Below are positions 42,146-48,858 of a DNA stretch of 64,000 nt, in pieces. The notes beneath the pieces were generated by a model that did no database searches, was not told the origin of the DNA, and was given only the letters and a program-made list of their open reading frames with translations. A program made the position numbers and the translations under genes. The stretch's first letter is position 1, and every line of letters begins with the position of its first letter. This DNA is from Fibrobacter sp. (GTDB lineage: Bacteria; Fibrobacterota; Fibrobacteria; Fibrobacterales; Fibrobacteraceae), in contig JAKSIE010000002.1 in assembly GCA_024398995.1 (NCBI GenBank), positions 45,411 to 109,410 of the forward strand. The letters run 5' to 3'.

Positions 42146-43423
42146 ATGGCAAATCTCGAAACATTGTGCGTTCAGGCTGGCTGGACCCCGAAAAAGGGCG
42201 AACCCCGCGTTCTCCCCATTTATCAGAGCACTACCTTTAAGTACGATACTTCTGCCCAGATGGCTGACCTGTTCGACCTGAAGGAATCTGGCTACTTCTA
42301 CACTCGTCTCCAGAACCCCACCAACGATGCTGTAGCTTCCAAGATTGCTCAGCTGGAAGGTGGTGTAGGCGCCATGCTGACCTCTTCTGGTCAGGCTGCA
42401 AACTTCTACGCCGTGTTCAACATCTGCGAAGCTGGCGACCACTTCATTTCTACTTCCGCCATTTACGGCGGTACCAGCAACCTCTTCAGCGTTACCATGA
42501 AGAAGCTGGGCATCGAATGCACCTTCATTGACCAGGATGCTTCCGACGAAGAAATTGAGAAGGCTTTCCGCCCCAACACCAAGTGCGTCTTCGGCGAAAC
42601 CGTTGCAAATCCCGCCGGCAAGATTCTGGACCTGAAGCGCTTTGCAGATTTGGCTCACAAGCACGGTGTTCCTCTGATCATCGACAACACTTTCCCCACC
42701 CCGATTCTCTGCCGTCCTTTTGAATTCGGCGCAGACATCGTGACCCACTCTACCACCAAGTACATGGACGGTCACGCCATGGCTGTGGGTGGCGGCATTG
42801 TGGATAGCGGCAACTTTGACTGGGAAGCCCATCACGACAAGTTCAAGGGCCTTACCGAACCGGATCCGTCTTACCATGGCCTTCGCTACACCGAAGCCTT
42901 CGGCAAGCTCTGCTACATCACCAAGGCTACCGTGCAGCTCATGCGCGACCTGGGTTCCATCCAGTCTCCGCAGAATGCATTCCTCCTGAACGTTGGCCTT
43001 GAAACCTTGTTCCTCCGCATGCCCCGTCATTGCGAAAACGCTCTCGCCGCTGCCAAGTGGCTGAAGAAGCATCCGAAGGTTGCCTGGGTTGACTACGCAG
43101 GTCTCGAAGACAATGCTTCCTACGCTCTGGCCCAGAAGCAGTTCAAGGGCGGCCTGCCCTGCGGCGTGCTCACCTTCGGTATCAAGGGTGGCCGCGACAA
43201 GTCCATCCAGTTCATGGATGCCCTGAAGATGATCTGCATCGTGACCCACGTTGCAGACGCCCGCAGCTGCGTGCTGCACCCCGCAAGCCACACCCACCGT
43301 CAGCTTTCCGACGAACAGCTCATCGAAGCAGGCGTTGCTCCTGACCTGATCCGCTTCAGCGTCGGTATCGAAAACATCGAAGATATCATCGCTGACCTGG
43401 AACAGGCTCTGGCACAGGTGTAG
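42146..43423 (+). CDS. metY: O-acetylhomoserine sulfhydrylase (MetY-type)
   Basis: PLP enzyme of the Cys/Met metabolism family that makes homocysteine from O-acetylhomoserine and sulfide. It has 425 residues. The PLP lysine is in HSTTKYMDGH, and DNTFPTPILCRP and the N-terminal YTRLQNPTNDAVASKIAQLEGG (cited here only by its YTRLQNPTND part) are typical of this branch rather than of cystathionine gamma-lyase. Codon use is strongly biased to C-ending codons, as in highly expressed genes. The ribosome site is AGAGGAAA. No SAM riboswitch is visible in the 180-base leader. Confidence 0.92.
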   Translation: MANLETLCVQAGWTPKKGEPRVLPIYQSTTFKYDTSAQMADLFDLKESGYFYTRLQNPTNDAVASKIAQLEGGVGAMLTSSGQAANFYAVFNICEAGDHFISTSAIYGGTSNLFSVTMKKLGIECTFIDQDASDEEIEKAFRPNTKCVFGETVANPAGKILDLKRFADLAHKHGVPLIIDNTFPTPILCRPFEFGADIVTHSTTKYMDGHAMAVGGGIVDSGNFDWEAHHDKFKGLTEPDPSYHGLRYTEAFGKLCYITKATVQLMRDLGSIQSPQNAFLLNVGLETLFLRMPRHCENALAAAKWLKKHPKVAWVDYAGLEDNASYALAQKQFKGGLPCGVLTFGIKGGRDKSIQFMDALKMICIVTHVADARSCVLHPASHTHRQLSDEQLIEAGVAPDLIRFSVGIENIEDIIADLEQALAQV

Positions 43424-43443
43424 GCTCGAGGCTCCCTATGTCA

Positions 43444-43520
43444 TCCACTTCGTGGACAAGTCTTTCTAAGCGCTAAAGCGCTAAGAAATGCTTCATCCCG
43501 GCGAAGGCCGGGATCTCCTT
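43444..43520. repeat. Three-hairpin intergenic repeat
   Basis: TCCAC/GTGGA (43444-43456); then TTTCT-A-AGCGCT-AA-AGCGCT-A-AGAAA (43463-43488); then ATCCCGGC/GCCGGGAT (43495-43514). The first two hairpins recur at 62532-62575 with matched base changes in both arms, and the third recurs at 19106-19126. Confidence 0.7.
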
Positions 43521-43527
43521 TAAAAAG

Positions 43528-43560
43528 CTCCCGCGACGTTCAATCGCGGGAGTTTTTTAT
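43528..43560 (+). terminator. Bidirectional terminator between metY and the TIGR02147 gene
   Basis: CTCCCGCGA (43528-43536) pairs with TCGCGGGAG (43544-43552), with TTTTTT on the plus side and AAAAA on the other, so it can serve both convergent genes. Confidence 0.9.
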
Positions 43561-43578
43561 TTACGTTCCGGGAATTCC

Positions 43579-44409
43579 TTACGGGTTCTTGTCCAGCTTT
43601 TCTGTCAGAGGGAACACCTGCATATTGACGCGGTAGACTCGGTCTGTGTGGTCGTCTTCAGCGGCGATGTTCGTGATGCGTCGTCGGCAATCAGCCAGTT
43701 CCTTCAGGATGCGGCTGTAGGTCATTTCGGAAATCCCCAGGGTAAGGCCTGTGAACTGACGCTCGTTCACATCTACGTTGTCCAGCGCATCCAGGGCGAA
43801 GGTTCCCATCTGGCGATGCATATTGCGTACGGCCAGCGGAACGAATTCTGCGTCTCCGGAACTTAGGGCCTTGTCGGTCTGGCTGAATGTACCGTCGTCG
43901 TTTTTCTTCAGGAGTCCGGATTTCACCAGGAACTGCAAGGTCTCCGTGACTTCGGCGGCGGAAATCTTTTGTTTGCAGACGTGGGCGATGTCCAGTGGCT
44001 TTGCGCCGGGCATGGCGGGAGCCAGCTCGCGGATCACCGGATTCTTCCAGGAATCGAAATAGGCGAATTCCTCGGCGCCCATGATCTTGATGTTGTTGGC
44101 GCTTGCGGTTTCCTGCATGGCGTCGATAGCCTTCTTTCTGTCGATGTCGTTTTTCGCATGGCTGAAGGCGACCAGGGCGCGGAAGAAATTCTGCTCGTAG
44201 CCGGTGAGCCCCATGGCGTTGATGACCTTTTCTACGGCCACGGCGCTCAAGTTCTTTTTACCGTCGCAAACCAGCTTCAGGTATACTGGGGAGCCGAAAC
44301 CCGCCTGGGCGGCAAAGTCGCGCCAGGTGAAGGCCGCCTTCTGCTTGTGTTCCTCGTAGAAGTCTTGGATGTACAGGCGGTAATCTTTGTATTCTGTAAT
44401 AGGTTTCAT
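43579..44409 (-). CDS. TIGR02147-type Fibrobacter regulator
   Basis: A 276-residue cytoplasmic protein. The N-terminal motif YKDYRLYIQDFYEEHK, the FTWRDFAAQAGFGSPVYLKLV helix-turn-helix-like segment (about 25-50, quoted in part: RDFAAQAGFGSP) and the later LVKSGLLKKNDDG winged-helix-like stretch match the paralogous family first named from Fibrobacter succinogenes. Members lie next to genes for secreted or surface proteins and are presumed regulators. This one starts 21 bases after the lipoprotein gene, so both share a transcript and probably the promoter at 46561-46589. Confidence 0.85.
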   Translation of the reverse strand: MKPITEYKDYRLYIQDFYEEHKQKAAFTWRDFAAQAGFGSPVYLKLVCDGKKNLSAVAVEKVINAMGLTGYEQNFFRALVAFSHAKNDIDRKKAIDAMQETASANNIKIMGAEEFAYFDSWKNPVIRELAPAMPGAKPLDIAHVCKQKISAAEVTETLQFLVKSGLLKKNDDGTFSQTDKALSSGDAEFVPLAVRNMHRQMGTFALDALDNVDVNERQFTGLTLGISEMTYSRILKELADCRRRITNIAAEDDHTDRVYRVNMQVFPLTEKLDKNP

Positions 44410-44430
44410 GTTTAAACCATCTTGCCGAAA

Positions 44431-46530
44431 TTACTTGATGGAACAACCGTTGTACTTGCCGAAGCCTGCGATGTAGAAGGCGCCAGTCTTAGCAGAAAAA
44501 CTCTGGTAGTAGTCGTTGAAGGACGGGCCCACGGTGATGGCGTTGGAGTACTTAGCGGCTTCAAGGGGATCAACCACCCAGCTGGAAGGACTTTCGTTCA
44601 GTTCTTCCCACTTGAAGTTGGCGACGGTCAGTTCCATGGAAGCGGGGAGTTTTGCGTAGTTAAACTTGAAGTCCTTTTCCTTGGAAGCGTTGATGTTGAG
44701 TTCCAAGGTGGTGGTGGAAGCGTAGACAATGCAAACGCCTTCCCAGTCGGTGATGTCAACGGATTGTTGTGCTACGCTCTTGGGAGCGGTGTAGAATCCC
44801 ATCTGGGCATAGGCGTAGGTTGCTTTTTCCTCCATCTTGTAGGTGAATCTTGCGCCCTTGTCCTTCAAGAGATTTTCTGCAATTCCATCGCTGTTGAATT
44901 CAACAAAGTATTGGTCGGTAACCTTGTTGCCGCTGGAGGTGTACATTTCAGAATGGGAAGAGCCATCGTTCGGTACAACAGTAAAGAGGGGAGAGTAGCC
45001 CAGTTCATTGGAGGGGTCAAGAATTGCAACGGAATCCTTGGCGCCGTTCCAGATGTTGGCTTCAAAAGTCTTGTCGTCGATGAAATCGTAAACAGAGGGA
45101 ATAGTAAGTTCTCCGTCCTTGCAGATGTAGTAGGTGTCGCTGTACTCGCTCTTTACGATTTTACCGTCTTTTTCGCACTCAGTGGTGACGATTTCGAATT
45201 CACTTTGGGAGAAAGATCTCCAACCACTTTCGGTGCAAAGCAGATAGACTTTCTGTTTGTCGTTGGTGTAAGTCTTGCCGACTTCCTTTCCGCCAGAAAC
45301 GCAGACCCCGGTAACCTTTTCTTCGTCAGAGGTTTGACGCCACATGTCAGCGTCGCAGACGAACTGCATGCCGTTATAGATGCTGAATTTATTATCGTAA
45401 TCAAGAACTTCGCCGTAGAGTTCAGCAGTGCATTCGCCGACTCTTTCTTCAGGAACCAAGTTCTTCCATTCGCCATCGTGGCAAACCAGAACATCTTCGA
45501 AACGGTTGCCTTCTTCCTTGGCGGAGCAGTTTCCGTACTTGACTTCATCCGGAGAGATTTCGCGCCAGCCCTTGGTGTCGCAGAGGAAGGTGACGTCGTG
45601 TTTCTTGCTGAGTTCGTTCTTGACGGTTGCATTCTGGCCGATGTTTTCGGCGGTGCAGCTACCGATTTCATAGTTTTCGGTCCAGTAGCTGGTGACGATG
45701 CCTTCAAAGTCAGGAATGTCGGAGGCAATCTTCCAATCCAGAATGTTCTGCCTGGTGTTCTTCAGGTCGAGGGAGTTGGCTTCATCGGCGATGTTGGCGA
45801 GAATCTGCTTGTTGTCGATGGAGCCGTCCTTTTCCAGGTCCTGTGCGATAAGGGCCAGGCGTTCGGAGAATTCTCCTTCGCTGGCAGAACCCTGCATCAA
45901 GACGGAAAGGGCGAGCAGCGCACGATCGTTTTCGGTAGAGCCGAAAATGGAGAGGTCTTCTGCGTTGGCGTCCTTGATTTCGGAAATGCCGAAGGCGGCG
46001 AGGATTTCCTTTTCGGCCTGGGCCTTGGCTTCCTTGTATTCCATGCCCTTTTCGTTGATCAGGTAAATGACGCGGTCATATTCCAAGTGGGTCAGCAGGT
46101 TCACGTTGACGGTGCTGCGATCGGAAAGGTCGCTCAGGGCGTTCAGCTTGATGGGGGAGGTGGACTTATTGCCGGTATTTTCGTTGCGGTAGTAACCGTC
46201 GGCAATGAGGAGTGCGTAATTGGAGGAAAGTTCCTTATAGGAAATCTCGAATTCACCCTTGTCGTTCTTGATTTTGTCCGGGAAGGAACGGCCGCTGGTG
46301 CCGAAGGTCTCGTCGTCAATTTCATGGAGGGTGATGGTGGAGCCCACCAGGAAGGGACCCTTCTGGGATACACCCTTGACCTTGCCGCTGGAGGAAATGT
46401 TGTTGTCGGCGATGCCGGCGTCTTCTACGGTAATGCCTGCGGCCTTGTCGCTATCGCCGCATGCGGTGAACATTCCTGCGCCAGCTGCGATGGTGAGGGA
46501 GGCCAAAACCTTGGTAAGATTCTTGTTCAT
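44431..46530 (-). CDS. Large surface lipoprotein with tandem Cys/Trp repeats
   Basis: A 699-residue lipoprotein: signal peptide with FTAC lipobox (Cys24), then a beta-rich region (about 50-110; KGPFLVGSTITLHE) that resembles an extracellular Ig-like or CNA-like strand set. A helical part and, from about 275 to 490, five units of about 45 residues follow (two Cys about 30 apart then a Trp: CDTKGWR, CHDGEWK, CDADMWR, CTESGWR, CKDGELT). The C-terminal 190 residues look like a beta-sandwich, possibly carbohydrate-binding. The promoter, operator-like repeats and AGGAG ribosome site are clear upstream. It is likely outer-membrane anchored. Confidence 0.8.
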   Translation of the reverse strand: MNKNLTKVLASLTIAAGAGMFTACGDSDKAAGITVEDAGIADNNISSSGKVKGVSQKGPFLVGSTITLHEIDDETFGTSGRSFPDKIKNDKGEFEISYKELSSNYALLIADGYYRNENTGNKSTSPIKLNALSDLSDRSTVNVNLLTHLEYDRVIYLINEKGMEYKEAKAQAEKEILAAFGISEIKDANAEDLSIFGSTENDRALLALSVLMQGSASEGEFSERLALIAQDLEKDGSIDNKQILANIADEANSLDLKNTRQNILDWKIASDIPDFEGIVTSYWTENYEIGSCTAENIGQNATVKNELSKKHDVTFLCDTKGWREISPDEVKYGNCSAKEEGNRFEDVLVCHDGEWKNLVPEERVGECTAELYGEVLDYDNKFSIYNGMQFVCDADMWRQTSDEEKVTGVCVSGGKEVGKTYTNDKQKVYLLCTESGWRSFSQSEFEIVTTECEKDGKIVKSEYSDTYYICKDGELTIPSVYDFIDDKTFEANIWNGAKDSVAILDPSNELGYSPLFTVVPNDGSSHSEMYTSSGNKVTDQYFVEFNSDGIAENLLKDKGARFTYKMEEKATYAYAQMGFYTAPKSVAQQSVDITDWEGVCIVYASTTTLELNINASKEKDFKFNYAKLPASMELTVANFKWEELNESPSSWVVDPLEAAKYSNAITVGPSFNDYYQSFSAKTGAFYIAGFGKYNGCSIK

Positions 46531-46553
46531 AAATACTCCTAAAAATCGTTTAC

Positions 46554-46731
46554 GGATACAAATATACTTTCATGTATCCTGAATGTCAATGCGATTGGGA
46601 TACAAAATGATAAAATTTTTGTAAAATTTTGGTTTATTTGGCTGTTTTTGTGAATTTTTGATAAAAGTGGGATACAAATAAAGCCGAAAAAACGGCCTTT
46701 TTCGCAAAAAGGAGCATTTCTGGGATACAAA
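46554..46731. promoter_or_regulatory. GGATACA operator-like repeats
   Basis: GGATACAAA occurs at 46554-46562, 46598-46606, 46670-46678 and 46723-46731, all in the same direction. The first copy forms an inverted repeat with TGTATCC (46573-46579), with a 12-base spacer, overlapping the promoter between -35 and +1. It is the likely operator set for the lipoprotein/TIGR02147 unit. Confidence 0.6.
46561..46589 (-). promoter_or_regulatory. Strong sigma-70 promoter for the lipoprotein operon
   Basis: On the minus strand, TTGACA (46589-46584), exactly 17 bases, then TATATT (46566-46561). The predicted start is near 46553, about 23 bases before the ATG at 46530, with AGGAG as ribosome site. TATATTTG would also fit the Bacteroidetes-type -7 pattern TAnnTTTG. 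Confidence 0.7.
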
Positions 46732-46750
46732 AAGCTTAGGATATGAAGGT

Positions 46751-46960
46751 CTATTTATCTAGGGTAAACTGGTTGTATCCCAGTTCTTCAAAGATATACA
46801 CGTCAAAGTATGGGTTGCCGCTTTCCAGTTCCTGCAATGTTTTTTCAAAATGCTTCTCGGGTACATTGTGGAGTACTGCGGGGCTTGCAAAGAATTCTCT
46901 CATCATCTGAAGTAATTCTTCTCGATTGCAAGGAGAGTATTTTCTGATATCAAAATTCAT
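46751..46960 (-). pseudogene. Internally deleted GNAT acetyltransferase remnant
   Basis: A 69-residue frame. Residues 1-56 read like the start of a GNAT acetyltransferase (IRKYSPCNREELLQMMREFF, then YFDVYIFE at the first strands). The last 11 (ELGYNQFTLDK) resemble the usual end of such proteins (LGY plus a short tail). The acetyl-CoA-binding core of about 80 residues is absent. The simplest reading is an in-frame deletion that left a fused stub. A short intact protein of another kind cannot be excluded. It is divergent from the kinase at 46991 with 30 bases between. Confidence 0.55.
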
Positions 46961-46990
46961 CGGGGAAAAAAGTAGTATATTTAAATCAAG

Positions 46991-47791
46991 ATGGAAATCC
47001 CCGAGATTGCATGCGGCTTTGAGACCTATGGAAACTTTCAGTTCTTCGCGAAAGGTTTCATGGGGGAGGTGTACAAGGGTTGTGATAGCTGCGGGAAACC
47101 CATCGTTTTGAAATTATCGCGGCCCACCGTTGCTGTGCATGAACAACAGCTGGAAAATGAAATTCGAGTGTGCCGTGAAATACATCACCCCAATATTGTG
47201 AATACCTTGGCTACGGGAAAGCTGATGCTTGTCGCTGATGACCGCGAGACTGGTGCTTGTGCGGAATACTATTACATGCTCCAGGAATTTTACGAGGGTG
47301 GGAATTTGAAGTCCCGTATTCGCTCAGGAATTCCTCTGGAAACTTGTAAGGATTGGTTTTTGCAAATTGTATCTGGCATCCGAGCCCTTCACGAGAAATT
47401 TGTTCATCGTGATATTAAGCCCGAAAACATCCTGATTGATTCCGCGGACAACCTTCATATTGGCGACTTCGGTTTGGCCAAGGTTTTAAACGATTCCGCT
47501 GCAAAAGATCCCTTCAATGGATGGGGCACGGTGGAATATATGGCTCCCGAGTGTTGGACCTTTGGCGAAACTACGCCTGCTACGGATCTTTATTCCTTGG
47601 GAATCATGTTCTATGAGATTCTTACCGGTGAACTGCCTTGCAAAAGCCACAAGGCGAAGGACCTGAAGGAATTCCATCTCCACCAGCCGTTGCCACGGCT
47701 TGCAGACCCGTCCTTGGCTGCTGTTCAAAAGTTTCTCGATAATCTAACTGCAAAAAATCCAGCAGAACGCCGATTGACCGATTTTATTTAA
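46991..47791 (+). CDS. Stand-alone Hanks-type Ser/Thr kinase
   Basis: A 266-residue kinase domain with almost nothing else. Glycine loop FAKGFMGEVYKG, K41 (VLKLS), HRDIKPEN (H139-D141), DFG (D159) and MAPE are all standard, so it should be active, unlike the atypical kinase at 8102-9466. There is no membrane segment, PASTA or zinc domain. It ends abruptly at LTDFI just after the last kinase helix. It is a single-gene unit with no phosphatase next to it; the partners are unknown. Confidence 0.9.
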   Translation: MEIPEIACGFETYGNFQFFAKGFMGEVYKGCDSCGKPIVLKLSRPTVAVHEQQLENEIRVCREIHHPNIVNTLATGKLMLVADDRETGACAEYYYMLQEFYEGGNLKSRIRSGIPLETCKDWFLQIVSGIRALHEKFVHRDIKPENILIDSADNLHIGDFGLAKVLNDSAAKDPFNGWGTVEYMAPECWTFGETTPATDLYSLGIMFYEILTGELPCKSHKAKDLKEFHLHQPLPRLADPSLAAVQKFLDNLTAKNPAERRLTDFI

Positions 47792-47793
47792 AA

Positions 47794-47816
47794 CTCCTTG
47801 CGTAAGGAGGCCTTAT
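47794..47816. terminator. Possible terminator between convergent kinase and EamA genes
   Basis: CTCCTT (47794-47799), GCGT loop, AAGGAG (47804-47809), with a short A/T tract on each side. The stem is short, so it is weak at best. Confidence 0.45.
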
Positions 47817-48754
47817 TTCTTCTTGTATTCCGCCATGACCATGCCGGTGACGATGGCTGCGGCGCCTGCGACTGCAACGATGGAGATGTGTTCTCCGATG
47901 GTGAGGGCAGCCGTGATGATGGTAATGAGTGGCAGGGCGTAGATGTAGTTGGAGGCGAGAACTGTTCCCAACTTTTCCATTACTTTATTCCAAATCAGGT
48001 AGCCAAAGAGGTTGCTGAAAATGCAGAGGCACAGGAAATTGCCTATGACCACTGGTTCCTTGAAGGCATTCCACGGAATGGGGTGTGCTGCAAAATGGCC
48101 TTCGGTTCCAAGGCCGAAGTAGTCCAATGCGAAAATGGGAAGGGATGTCAAAAATCCGTAGAAGAAGATTTTTCGGATGGCGAAAAGTGTGGAATACTTG
48201 CTGCGGACTTTTTCGGTGCTGTAGGCGTAGACTGTCCAGGCGATAGCTGCGCAGAAGGCCAGCATGTCACCCACGGGAGAAAGCTTTAGCACGAACTTTC
48301 CGTTAAGCACCACCAACACCATGCCGATAAAGGTAATGAAGGATCCGGCAATTTGTCGGGGGAGCAACTTTTCCCGCTTAAAGATGAAAATACCTGCCAG
48401 CATAATGAGCAGCGGGTTGGTGCACACAATGAGAGAAACGTTACTGCTTTGGGAAATGGTCAGCGCCGTATTTTCTGCCCAGAAGTAGATGGTGCATCCG
48501 GTGATGCCGCCAAGAATAAAGAACAGTTCGTCTTTCAGGGAGTCCGCACGGAACCTTAAGTGGCGCATCCCAGCCAGCAGGAGCATGATGTAGGTTGCTG
48601 CAAAGCGGATAGTGAAAATCTGTACCGCGGAGAATCCGTGGTTGATCAGCACCTTGGTGCTCACAAAGCTTGTGCCCCAGAACATGATAGTACAAATGGC
48701 AAGAATGTGCCAAATGGCCATGGATCCGGAGGCGATTTTTAGACTGATTTTCAC
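47813..48754 (-). CDS. EamA/DMT-family permease
   Basis: A 313-residue inner-membrane protein with ten hydrophobic segments in two homologous halves, as in drug/metabolite transporters. Landmarks are MFWGTSFVSTKVLINHGFS (quoted in part: FWGTSFVSTK) in the first half and an AAIAWTVYAYSTEKV segment opening the second. It ends in a basic AEYKKK tail. The substrate is not predictable; amino acids or metabolites are usual. It is divergent from the TonB receptor gene with about 100 bases between. Confidence 0.9.
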   Translation of the reverse strand: MKISLKIASGSMAIWHILAICTIMFWGTSFVSTKVLINHGFSAVQIFTIRFAATYIMLLLAGMRHLRFRADSLKDELFFILGGITGCTIYFWAENTALTISQSSNVSLIVCTNPLLIMLAGIFIFKREKLLPRQIAGSFITFIGMVLVVLNGKFVLKLSPVGDMLAFCAAIAWTVYAYSTEKVRSKYSTLFAIRKIFFYGFLTSLPIFALDYFGLGTEGHFAAHPIPWNAFKEPVVIGNFLCLCIFSNLFGYLIWNKVMEKLGTVLASNYIYALPLITIITAALTIGEHISIVAVAGAAAIVTGMVMAEYKKK

Positions 48755-48858
48755 AACCGCAAATATAAAAAAGCCTTGAATGGGTTTGTAGGGGTGTTTT
48801 TTTTCAACAAGGTTGTTCTCAATTTTCTAAATTTAAGACCTACGAGAGAGAATAAATT

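Noticed and set aside
44422..46542. Plus-strand open frame of about 700 codons
   Set aside because: It is antisense to the lipoprotein gene, which has a signal peptide, lipobox, repeats, promoter and ribosome site. The plus frame is a composition artefact.
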